Source: Sulfurospirillum sp001602955 (GTDB taxonomy: Bacteria; Campylobacterota; Campylobacteria; Campylobacterales; Sulfurospirillaceae). From it: a stretch of DNA of 64,000 nucleotides. Below the pieces are notes generated by a model, which saw only the letters and a program-made list of their open reading frames with translations, did not search any database and had not been told where the DNA came from. The stretch spans positions 5,488 through 69,487 of the forward strand of contig LVAC01000014.1 of the NCBI GenBank assembly GCA_001602955.1, in the 5' to 3' direction. Made by a program: the position numbers and the translations under genes. Shown in pieces: positions 50,027 through 58,362 of this stretch (position 1 is the first letter of the stretch; every line of letters starts with the position of its first letter).

Positions 50027-50995
50027 TTATCCAAGATAGATTTGTCCGGCGTAAATGATGTAATAACGTAGCAATAAAACGCCTAAAAGCACCGCCGTTG
50101 CATTGGTTAAAATATACCCCACCCGATAGACGTGGCTTCGTAACGCCAAAATAACCGTCGCAAGCGGCAATAACAACCCGATGCCGATGACTCCGAGCCA
50201 AAAGACCAACGCCAATCCGCCGTGGCTCAGTGCCACTTTCGCCACCGACGAAACTTCGCCGCCGCCGTAAAAAAGACCGATGAAAAAGATACCCAAAAGC
50301 GGCAATTCGGTCATAATAACCCGCAAATCCAGCACCAAAAGGTACTTGATGCTCTCCGTGTTGATCGTACTTTTAAAAAACACCAATCCGATCAAAATAT
50401 TCACCGCAATCCCCGAAGAGATACTCGAAGTTAAAAAAACGATCGGTAAGACAGGACTGTTCCACAGCGGAATCGCATACAATGCCGAGAGCAAAAAGCC
50501 CGTATAAGAACCTACGCACAATGCCGCCGCCATTAAAAAATATTCGATCGTTTTTGCATACGAGTGCAAACTCTTGACCCATTCGACAAAACTTCCCAAA
50601 GGCGAAAGCCATGTGTATTTCACGATCGTCCGTTCAAACACCAAAAGCGTAAAAACCAACACGATCGGCGTGTAAATCAGCAAGAAAAGAACGCCCAAGC
50701 TCATAACCGAGAGAGGATTAAAACGAATCAAAAGCCAATAAAACGACAACGGACGCCCTAAATCCGCGACCAATAAAAAAAGTCCCGCTAAAATCGATAC
50801 GGGAGCGACCAAAGTTCCAGACTTAATCATCGCATCCCAAATCGATGAGTTGCTACGTTCGTGTCGATTCCATTTGACCAGCAACGCAACGATAATCGAG
50901 CCCGCGCTAATACCGGCTAAAAAGAGATAAACGGCAATCGCCCACGACCAATGAATCACTTCGTACTGCGCCGTACTTCCCCACATCGGGCTCAT
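50027..50995 (-). CDS. psrC: PsrC/NrfD-type membrane subunit, locus 1
   Basis: The 322-residue protein has eight membrane helices of the NrfD family and the N-terminal motif EVIHWSWAIAVYLFLAGISAG. It should oxidise menaquinol and pass electrons to PsrB. It overlaps psrB by 4 bases. It is a paralogue of the protein at 56825 with the same ends (RYYIIYAGQIYLG here, RYYMLYAGQTFVG there). Confidence 0.92.
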   Translation of the reverse strand: MSPMWGSTAQYEVIHWSWAIAVYLFLAGISAGSIIVALLVKWNRHERSNSSIWDAMIKSGTLVAPVSILAGLFLLVADLGRPLSFYWLLIRFNPLSVMSLGVLFLLIYTPIVLVFTLLVFERTIVKYTWLSPLGSFVEWVKSLHSYAKTIEYFLMAAALCVGSYTGFLLSALYAIPLWNSPVLPIVFLTSSISSGIAVNILIGLVFFKSTINTESIKYLLVLDLRVIMTELPLLGIFFIGLFYGGGEVSSVAKVALSHGGLALVFWLGVIGIGLLLPLATVILALRSHVYRVGYILTNATAVLLGVLLLRYYIIYAGQIYLG

Positions 50996-51558
50996 ACTTT
51001 AACTCCTTTGCGTGCGGGGATAAAGCAGACTTTCGGTTTCGTTCCCAAATGCGCTTTGGGAAATAATAGGGTCTCTTTGCGTGAAAGCATCGCAACCGCC
51101 GAATTTTCTTGACTCACATCCCCAAAACGTAACGCTTCGGTCGTACAAACGCTGACGCATGCGGGATCTAGCGCTTTTGAAAGCCGGCTATCAAAACAAA
51201 ACGTACATTTTTCGACCACGTTTTTGAGTGGATTGATAAAGCGTGCATGGTAAGGACACGCCAAAATACAATACTTACATGTAATGCATTGCGACTCGTG
51301 AATATGCACCAAACCGTCTTTGCTCTGAAACGACGCTCCCGTAGGGCATACACTCACGCACGGAGGCTCGTCGCACATCACGCACGAGCGTCTTTCAAAG
51401 TGCATTCCAAGGTGTGGAAAAACGCCTTGCGTCGTGACATGGACTTGCAAACGATAAACTCCCTCAGGCACGTCGTTCTCCAAACGGCACGCCACGTTAC
51501 AGGCTTGACATCCGATGCAAAGATTTTCGTCGAAAATCAGTCGATACGCTTTTGCCAT
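50992..51558 (-). CDS. psrB: PsrB-type four-cluster ferredoxin subunit, locus 1
   Basis: The 188-residue protein carries sixteen Cys in four [4Fe-4S] patterns, such as CIGCQACNVACR, CVMCDEPPCVSVCP, CITCKYCILACP and CTFCFD with CVSVCTTEA. It links the membrane subunit to the catalytic subunit. The start MAKAYRL is chosen because the longer frame runs into psrA; the ATG lies 2 bases after the psrA stop. The fourth cluster has Thr for the usual Pro (CTTEA), the kind of change seen in paralogues. Confidence 0.94.
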   Translation of the reverse strand: MAKAYRLIFDENLCIGCQACNVACRLENDVPEGVYRLQVHVTTQGVFPHLGMHFERRSCVMCDEPPCVSVCPTGASFQSKDGLVHIHESQCITCKYCILACPYHARFINPLKNVVEKCTFCFDSRLSKALDPACVSVCTTEALRFGDVSQENSAVAMLSRKETLLFPKAHLGTKPKVCFIPARKGVKV

Positions 51559-51560
51559 CG

Positions 51561-53825
51561 CTATGCCCTCACGATACGAACGCCGGTATTGGTAATCATC
51601 GCACCGCAAACAGGCGCGGTTTTTAACGAAAGCAGTTTGGAAGCACTCGATCCTTTACGATCAATCTTAGGCAGTAAAGGCGTTTGCCGTCCAAATCCCA
51701 TATACAAAAAGAGTGTATCGGGGCGAATGCCTTCGGTAAGAAACACTTTCACCTTCTCTTTGCCGATCTCGTTTTCGATGTAACACGTATCGTTTGGACG
51801 CAAGCCGTGGGCTTTTGCCGTACTCGGATGCATCCAAAGAGGGTTGTCGGGCATGAGGGCGTGAAGGTAAGGGACGTTTTGCGTATGCGCGTTGGTATGA
51901 ATCGCACTCTTACCCGAGATCAGCGTATACGGATAGTTTTGTTGCACGTCCATATCGACCGCGCAAGGTACGCCGTATCCCGCAAACGCTTGTTCGATAT
52001 GCGCGCAAAAGAGCTCGATTTTGCCCGAGGGCGTTTTTCGTCGGCGTTCGAACATCTCCGCAACATGTCTAGGCTCAACGTGTGCATAACGTTCGCAAAA
52101 AGCACGGACACTCGCCTCTTCTCGTACAAAAAGGTGCGGTATCGTCGCTTGAACGTATCCTCGTTTCACGAGGCTTTCCAACAATGCGCTATTGCCTTTG
52201 GCTTGGTACGCGCGAAGCTCTTGCATCGTTTTCCACGGATACGCATGCGAAAAACCCAATGCGTCGGCTAAGCTTCGAACGATTTCGTGCAAGCTTCGAG
52301 TGCGGTGCAGGGGCGTTAGAGCGCGATTGCGCATCGTATAGGAGGGAACAAGCCCGTGATGCAGGTGAATACTTTCGTCCCGCTCTAAGTAGGTCGATTC
52401 GGGTAAAACCACGTCCGCCATCATCGCCATATCGCTCATGTAAATGTCGTTCACGACGATCAAATCCAACGACGCCATCGCCGTTCTCATTTTTTGCGGA
52501 TCGGCAACGGTTACCAACGGATTGTGGCGCGTTAAAAACCATCCTTTGATCGCGTAGGGTTGTTGCGTTAAAATCGCGTCCGCAATCGCATTGAGTACGC
52601 CGTGCTTTTTCGGAACAAACCGATACGCGCTTCCCTCTTCACCCGCACCGTCTATACGCGCAATGCCGACTTCCGGAGTCGGATAGGGCGATTGAAGCAA
52701 AGGAAAAAGCGGCTCTTGAATCAATGCGTTGAGCATTTCGGGCGTTTTTGCAAAGTAGATACCGCCTTTTTTCTCCACGTTTCCCATCAAAACGTTGGCG
52801 ATTAAAATCGCGCGGGTACGCTGAAACTCCGCCGGAGACGTCGTCGCTTTGTGCCCCCAATCAAGTATGCAACGCGGCGCGGCGCGGTAAATTTCGTCCG
52901 CCAAACGCTCGATCGTTTTCGCATCGATTCCGGTGTAACGCTCTTGCCATTGCGGAGTCGTCTCTTTCAAAGAGGCTTTTAAAGCGTCCAATCCAATGCA
53001 ATAACGCCGGACAAACGCGTGGTCGTATTTAGCGTCTCTGAGCCATACATGTAAAAGGCTTAAGACAAACGCAAGGTCTTGCCCTGCCTTAATCGGATAC
53101 CACTCGTCCGCCTTGCCCGCCATGATCGAAAACCTCGGGTCTAGCACGATCAATTTTTTGGAAGGGTTTGCCGCAAAACGCGCCATGGCTTTGCTTAAGG
53201 GAATGTCTAGCCCTTCAAAGAGGTTGTGCCCGAAATTGACGATATAATCGGCATGCTCGAAATCCCGATACGCCCGTTCGCCGAACGTCTGCTCCAAGGC
53301 ACTCTCAATCGCGATCGGACAAGAACTCCAATGTGAAAACGTATTGGGAGAGCCGTAGTTGGCGGCAAAAGAGGATAAAAGATCGAACGATTCGCCCGTT
53401 TTGGACGAAAACAGCATACTCTGCGCACCGTAGTTTTGTTTCAAACGCTGCATCGACGAAGCGACAAACGCCAAAGCTTCGTCCCAAGATGCTTCTCTCC
53501 AACGGTTCTCCCCGCGTTGCCCTACGCGCATTAACGGCGTCCTCAGGCGGTCTTGATCGTATAACTGCGAAACGCCCGAAAGCCCTCTGGCGCAAATACT
53601 CGAGTGCATACGCGTATCAAACGCGTTTCCTTGAAGCCACACGGGTTTTTGATCCACCACGCGTACTTCGATAGCACAACGACTGCTGCACATTTCGCAT
53701 ACGCTTCGCACCCATTTGTCTTCGCCTTTGAGTATGCTTGGTTCCAAAGCGCGGAGACTTCCTTGCATGCTAAGGGCGGCGGTTGAAAATTGAAGGAATC
53801 GTCGTCGGGCATAAGACTCTATCAC
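51561..53825 (-). CDS. psrA: PsrA/PhsA-type molybdopterin reductase, locus 1
   Basis: The 754-residue protein is a Tat-exported molybdopterin oxidoreductase (twin-Arg ARRRFLQF, residues 6-13). The [4Fe-4S] ligands are C43, C46, C50 and C78, and the Mo ligand is C169 in SSCPIAIES, as in polysulfide and thiosulfate reductases. The likely substrate is polysulfide or thiosulfate; tetrathionate or arsenate enzymes are usually larger. The start is GTG at 53825 with a weak ribosome site. It is clearly more diverged than the paralogue at 58363 and is followed by psrB, psrC and a two-component system. Confidence 0.88.
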   Translation of the reverse strand: MIESYARRRFLQFSTAALSMQGSLRALEPSILKGEDKWVRSVCEMCSSRCAIEVRVVDQKPVWLQGNAFDTRMHSSICARGLSGVSQLYDQDRLRTPLMRVGQRGENRWREASWDEALAFVASSMQRLKQNYGAQSMLFSSKTGESFDLLSSFAANYGSPNTFSHWSSCPIAIESALEQTFGERAYRDFEHADYIVNFGHNLFEGLDIPLSKAMARFAANPSKKLIVLDPRFSIMAGKADEWYPIKAGQDLAFVLSLLHVWLRDAKYDHAFVRRYCIGLDALKASLKETTPQWQERYTGIDAKTIERLADEIYRAAPRCILDWGHKATTSPAEFQRTRAILIANVLMGNVEKKGGIYFAKTPEMLNALIQEPLFPLLQSPYPTPEVGIARIDGAGEEGSAYRFVPKKHGVLNAIADAILTQQPYAIKGWFLTRHNPLVTVADPQKMRTAMASLDLIVVNDIYMSDMAMMADVVLPESTYLERDESIHLHHGLVPSYTMRNRALTPLHRTRSLHEIVRSLADALGFSHAYPWKTMQELRAYQAKGNSALLESLVKRGYVQATIPHLFVREEASVRAFCERYAHVEPRHVAEMFERRRKTPSGKIELFCAHIEQAFAGYGVPCAVDMDVQQNYPYTLISGKSAIHTNAHTQNVPYLHALMPDNPLWMHPSTAKAHGLRPNDTCYIENEIGKEKVKVFLTEGIRPDTLFLYMGFGRQTPLLPKIDRKGSSASKLLSLKTAPVCGAMITNTGVRIVRA

Positions 53826-53848
53826 GTATGGCTCGCTTAAAGATTTTT

Positions 53849-53869
53849 CTCTTACGCAAATGATGTAAG
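53849..53869 (-). promoter_or_regulatory. Partial regulator box and -10 before psrA of locus 1
   Basis: Minus strand CTTACAT (53863-53869), 8 bases, TAAGAG (53849-53854). This matches the box-N8-hexamer layout of locus 2, but the second box 11 bp upstream (AAGACAG) is poor. The box and the -10 also form an inverted CTTAC-N9-GTAAG. Confidence 0.35.
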
Positions 53870-53899
53870 AATTCTGTCTTATTGTAAGGTATTTTCGCT

Positions 53900-56701
53900 T
53901 TAAAGCTCTATAACCCGATGCGGTTTGCTAAAAAGATAGCCTTGAGAAAAGTCGACGTTTAAGCGTTCCAGCTTGGCTTGCACCGTTTCTTTATCCACAA
54001 ATTCGGCGACGATTTTATAACCCATTTTATGCGCGAACGAGACAATCGTCTCGACCGTCATCTCTTTGGTCGGATCGGTATCGATCTCTTGGATTAACGA
54101 GCCGTCAATCTTAATATAATCGATTTTGAGTCGCGCCAAATAGGAAAAATTGGAGTATCCCGTACCGAAATCATCGATAGCGATACGGCATCCTAGTGCT
54201 TTTGCTTCTTGAATAAAAAAGCTCATCTCTTCAAAATTGTCGATACCCTCACTCTCGACGATTTCCAAAATGACCCGATCACCGCAACCGTACGTGCGAA
54301 TCGCGTCGTACAAACACTCTTTAACCGACACGGAGAGAATATCGCGGACATTGAGGTTCAGCGAAAAAGCGACGCCTTTGTCGTGAAGGTAGGCAAAGGA
54401 TTTTTGAATCATGATTTTCGTCAGCTTTTCGTAAAGCCGCGTTTTTTTGGCTTGTTCCAAAAAATGGTACGGACTTAAGTAACTCCCGTCCTCTTCTTCC
54501 AAGCGCATCAGCACTTCGTACTTGGTAATTTTTTTTTGCACGTTGTCGTAAATGCCTTGATAAAACGGTACGATGCGATCGTTTTCGACGGCATGTTGAA
54601 TTTTATGAATGATTTGAATATTGTGTTTTGTTTTATCTTTGAGCGTTTCGTTGAGGTTGTACGTCACGATCACCTCATCGCGTTTTTTAGCCTCTTTGAG
54701 CGCAATGTGCGACTGCATGTAGATATGCTCGTCGCATCCCGAAGCGATGCCGACATTCAGGCGCACAACGATTTCATAGCCTTGAATGAGAAAAATATGC
54801 TTTTCCAGATAATGAATCATTCGGTAGAGTTTATCGCTGTTTTTATGCTGCCATACGTGATCGTTTTCTTTAATCAATAAGGCAAATTCATCTCCGTTGA
54901 TGCGAAAAACGACGCGGTGTTTTTCCGCAAAGCGTTGATCGAGCAACGCTCCGATCTCTTTGAGCAATGCGTCGCCCACGTCGTATCCTAGATAATCGTT
55001 AATCTCCGAAAAGCCGATCAGGTTGATGAGCATCAACATCTTTTCGTTCGTATCGCTGCGTATTTCGTTAAAAAGAGCCTGACGGTTGCCAAGTCCCGTC
55101 AATTCGTCGATGAGCTGTTCTTGAATGATGCGATCTTTAACGATTTGCTCCGTAATATCCGTGCTACTCGTGATATACTCCATCGTTTGCCCGTGTTCGT
55201 TGACGACGGGAACCAAGGTACTTTTGATGTAAAACGTTTCGCCTTGTCGGTTGAGGCATTTTAAAACGCCTTGCCAAATCCGTTGCGATTGAATCGTTTC
55301 CCATAGCGTGTCATACGAAGACTCATCGTGTTCGGGATGGCGAAAACGGCTGTGTTTCGTACCGATAATTTCATCTCGCGTATATCCCGTAGCCGCGCAA
55401 AACGCGTCGTTGACGTAGGTGATGTAGCCTTGTGCATCCATTTTCGAAAAAATAGCACTGTGGTCTAAAACGGTTTTATATTGGCGTAAAAAGTTGACGC
55501 TTTCGTCCAATTCGCATTGCGTCGTATTGACCAAATGCGTCAAAAATTTTAAAATCGAATCCGTGGGGCGAACCATCGTTTTTTTGAGAGGGATTTGGTG
55601 AATGGAGGATTCGCTAAGGGCTAGAATCGTTGTCGTAACGTTTAACAGATGATTCGCAGTACGACCGCGGTAAAATTCGCCGTAGGTAAAAAATCCGACC
55701 GTAGGAGCGATTTGCTCTAACATTTCCAGCTCGTAATGCAGTTGATCTTTTAAAAAATATTTTCGAACAGCACAGGAGTAAATAAACATCGCTTCAATCG
55801 CGTTTTCGCAAAGGGTTTGTTGTAGTGTTTCGGCTTTTTCCATAATCTCTTCGATATTGCCGATGGCAAAACGCACGTGATCACCCTCGCAAAACTCTCC
55901 GGCAAAACGATACGAACGGTCTTCATTGACACCCACGATTGAGCGGCATACCTCTACGTTCTCGCTTTGGCTCACCAACGGAAAGGCAATGGCACTCGCG
56001 GGCAATCCTCGAATCATATCGTTGCCCAAATAGTGCCGATAGACCGCTTCGATCGGTTGATGATCGAGTTCGTACAAATCGTTTCCCTTGCAGCGCGTAA
56101 CCGTCATCGTTTTACCGATTTGCGTCCATCCGAACGAGTAATCTTGATGGACATGTAAGCTATCGCCTTCCAAAATCGCCAAAACGACGCCGTGGTCTTC
56201 GATGCGGTCGGCATGAAACAGATACGTTTGCGCAAACGCAAAACTATCGGCGGCGTTTCCTCCGGCGACGACGACATGTGCGGCGGCTTCGCCCAAGGCT
56301 TGAATAAACGCCTCGTTCTCCTTGCTTTTCAAAGGTTCGGTAAAAGCGATGCAGACTTTCGTCAAAGGCGTTATCGCGCGCGATGCGATTTCATACGCGC
56401 TTTTTCGATCGGCAACGTCAAGGTAGTATACGCCGGCGCGTGAGGTTTCCAAAAGGCAAAATGAAAGAACGATCGTTTCTTGGGACATTTGAGCTCGGTG
56501 GATTTCTCCGGCACTCGTCGCTCCGATGACCACACTTTGCGGTAAACGGGTATGAAGGTAATCTAAAATATTTTGAAGAACGACGCAATCGCCGCTTCCG
56601 CTAAAAAGTTGTATGAAAAGATGCTGATCGGGTTGGAAGCGCGCCTCGACGAAGTTTTGCAAGGTCTTTAAATCATCATAAATAAGAGAGTACAACTTCA
56701 T
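53900..56701 (-). CDS. FIST-PAS-GGDEF-EAL signalling protein
   Basis: The 933-residue cytoplasmic protein has FIST_N and FIST_C sensory domains (about residues 20-215 and 220-370, VVIGATSAGEIHRA, HVVVAGGNAADS), a PAS domain (about 395-515, FAAITGYT-like FCAATGYTRDEIIG), a GGDEF domain (about 525-680) with RINGDEFALL, and an EAL domain (about 690-930) with EVLMRLE, LEIVESEG, IDDFGTGYSNF and QGYLFSKP. NGDEF replaces GGDEF while the EAL metal ligands are kept, so net c-di-GMP breakdown is more likely. It lies between the two Psr loci, 74 bp before psrA of locus 1. The start is the ATG after AAAGGA. Confidence 0.93.
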   Translation of the reverse strand: MKLYSLIYDDLKTLQNFVEARFQPDQHLFIQLFSGSGDCVVLQNILDYLHTRLPQSVVIGATSAGEIHRAQMSQETIVLSFCLLETSRAGVYYLDVADRKSAYEIASRAITPLTKVCIAFTEPLKSKENEAFIQALGEAAAHVVVAGGNAADSFAFAQTYLFHADRIEDHGVVLAILEGDSLHVHQDYSFGWTQIGKTMTVTRCKGNDLYELDHQPIEAVYRHYLGNDMIRGLPASAIAFPLVSQSENVEVCRSIVGVNEDRSYRFAGEFCEGDHVRFAIGNIEEIMEKAETLQQTLCENAIEAMFIYSCAVRKYFLKDQLHYELEMLEQIAPTVGFFTYGEFYRGRTANHLLNVTTTILALSESSIHQIPLKKTMVRPTDSILKFLTHLVNTTQCELDESVNFLRQYKTVLDHSAIFSKMDAQGYITYVNDAFCAATGYTRDEIIGTKHSRFRHPEHDESSYDTLWETIQSQRIWQGVLKCLNRQGETFYIKSTLVPVVNEHGQTMEYITSSTDITEQIVKDRIIQEQLIDELTGLGNRQALFNEIRSDTNEKMLMLINLIGFSEINDYLGYDVGDALLKEIGALLDQRFAEKHRVVFRINGDEFALLIKENDHVWQHKNSDKLYRMIHYLEKHIFLIQGYEIVVRLNVGIASGCDEHIYMQSHIALKEAKKRDEVIVTYNLNETLKDKTKHNIQIIHKIQHAVENDRIVPFYQGIYDNVQKKITKYEVLMRLEEEDGSYLSPYHFLEQAKKTRLYEKLTKIMIQKSFAYLHDKGVAFSLNLNVRDILSVSVKECLYDAIRTYGCGDRVILEIVESEGIDNFEEMSFFIQEAKALGCRIAIDDFGTGYSNFSYLARLKIDYIKIDGSLIQEIDTDPTKEMTVETIVSFAHKMGYKIVAEFVDKETVQAKLERLNVDFSQGYLFSKPHRVIEL

Positions 56702-56783
56702 GACGATTCCTTTGAAAATAATACGAAAGACGTATTGTATCACAACAAAAGAAAATCTTACGCTAAGATGATGCAAAGGCACG

Positions 56784-56814
56784 AAAAAACCCTTAGAGCC
56801 TTGACTCTAAGGGT
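56784..56814 (-). terminator. Intrinsic terminator of Psr locus 2
   Basis: CCCTTAGAG (56790-56798) and CTCTAAGGG (56805-56813) form a perfect stem with a 6-base loop; on the minus strand six T follow (56789-56784). It lies 11 bases past psrC of locus 2 and isolates that operon from the FIST-GGDEF-EAL gene. Confidence 0.92.
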
Positions 56815-56824
56815 GACATGTTCT

Positions 56825-57778
56825 TTATCCGACGAAGGTTTGTCCGGCATAAAGCATGTAGTAACGCAGTGCTAAAACGCCCACAAGAACGATAAGAGCG
56901 TTAAAGATCACGAAGGCGTGGGAGTGTTTGACTCCGTGAGGCAAAGCAAAGTTCAATCCGATAGGTAAAAGCAAGCCTAAACCGATGACGCCCACCCAAA
57001 GAAGGGTTGAAAGACCGCCCGTACTGAGTGCCGCCGCTCCCGCATGTGCCGTTGCGCCTCCTTGGTACATCATTCCCACGAAAAGAATGAAGATGAAAAA
57101 GAGTTCTGCAAAGATCACTTTGACGTCCAGTCCGTGCAAATAGCTTACGTTGGCGTCTTTCGTTGCATGGGTAAAGAACAATAATCCGACGACAAGGTTT
57201 GCCGAAATACCCGCAGATACGCCCGAAGCCAAAAAGAGTGCCGGAAGAACGGGCGTATTTAAAAGCGGATAGCTGTTCATCGCCGAGAGCAAGAAACCGG
57301 TATACGCACCTACGCCCACCGCCAATACAAGCGTAATCGCTTCAAGCACTTTGCCGTAATTGAGTGCCAAATCTGCAATCGGCGCTAAGAATTTAAACGG
57401 TCCATCCACGGCTAACTCTTTTTTGAAAACGCCGAGCAAGAACAAAATGGAAACCGGCATATAGGCAAACAAGGCCAAAACACCGATCGTCATGACCGAG
57501 CCGAAGTTATAATGAATCAACAATTTCCAAAACATCAACGGTCGGGTAAGATCGAAAATCAAAAGGCATAAACCCGCACCGATCGTAACGGGTGCTAAGA
57601 TCGCTCCCGCTTTAATAATTCCGTCCCATGGGGAAACATCGTTACCTTTCATCCATTTCACGACGATGGCGGAGATAATCGCACCGGCGGAAAGTCCTGC
57701 CAAGAAGAGATAAACCGCGATCGGCCAATGCCATACGATCGTATTGTATTGCTCCATAGAGCCCCAGATTTGATTCAT
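56825..57778 (-). CDS. psrC: PsrC/NrfD-type membrane subunit, locus 2
   Basis: The 317-residue NrfD-family protein has eight membrane helices and starts NQIWGSMEQYNTIVWHWPIA. It should take electrons from menaquinol. It overlaps psrB by 4 bases (ATGA) and is followed by an intrinsic terminator. Confidence 0.94.
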   Translation of the reverse strand: MNQIWGSMEQYNTIVWHWPIAVYLFLAGLSAGAIISAIVVKWMKGNDVSPWDGIIKAGAILAPVTIGAGLCLLIFDLTRPLMFWKLLIHYNFGSVMTIGVLALFAYMPVSILFLLGVFKKELAVDGPFKFLAPIADLALNYGKVLEAITLVLAVGVGAYTGFLLSAMNSYPLLNTPVLPALFLASGVSAGISANLVVGLLFFTHATKDANVSYLHGLDVKVIFAELFFIFILFVGMMYQGGATAHAGAAALSTGGLSTLLWVGVIGLGLLLPIGLNFALPHGVKHSHAFVIFNALIVLVGVLALRYYMLYAGQTFVG

Positions 57779-58347
57779 GAGTTGATCCCTCCTTTATGGT
57801 TGGGTACGATATACATTTTCGGTTTGGTTCCGAGTCTCTCTTTTTGGCGATACGTGACGCGTTCGGAGAGCACTTTGTTGATTTTGCTTTTTGGATCATT
57901 GAGATCGCCAAAGGTTAACGCTTCGGTTGGGCATACGGTCACACACGCCGGCTCTTCGCCTCGGCTTAAGCGCGATTCGTGGCAGAACGTACACTTATCG
58001 GGTGCTTTGGTCACCGGATGAACGTAACGCGCTTGATAAGGACATGCCGCGACGCAGTAAAGACAACCGACGCACAAGTCGTTATCGACTAAAACGATAC
58101 CGTCTTCGTTGACATGTGAAGCTTTGGTCGGACAAACGCTTACACACGGCGTATTTTCGCAATGCACGCACGATTGTCGATGGTATTCGTAGCCTAAATC
58201 GCCGTTAGGGTACTCTTCTTGTTTGACCCATACTTGTAAACGGTAAACGGAATCGGGAATTTTATTTTCGGATCTACACGCAACATTACAGGCTTGACAG
58301 CCGATGCATAAATTATTGTCGTGGACCATTGCATATTTTTTTGCCAT
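57775..58347 (-). CDS. psrB: PsrB-type four-cluster ferredoxin subunit, locus 2
   Basis: The 190-residue protein has sixteen Cys in four [4Fe-4S] patterns: CIGCQACNVACR, CVHCENTPCVSVCP, CVGCLYCVAACP, and CTFCHE with CVTVCPTEA. It lies 15 bases after psrA and passes electrons from PsrC to PsrA. It is closer to the typical PsrB than the copy in locus 1, which has CTTEA in the last motif. Confidence 0.95.
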   Translation of the reverse strand: MAKKYAMVHDNNLCIGCQACNVACRSENKIPDSVYRLQVWVKQEEYPNGDLGYEYHRQSCVHCENTPCVSVCPTKASHVNEDGIVLVDNDLCVGCLYCVAACPYQARYVHPVTKAPDKCTFCHESRLSRGEEPACVTVCPTEALTFGDLNDPKSKINKVLSERVTYRQKERLGTKPKMYIVPNHKGGINS

Positions 58348-58362
58348 TGTTTTCTCCTTACC

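Noticed and set aside
51684..52271. Long open frames antisense to psrA of locus 1
   Set aside because: Several overlapping plus-strand frames occur in this CG-rich gene. None shows motifs or a ribosome site, and psrA has all its ligands.
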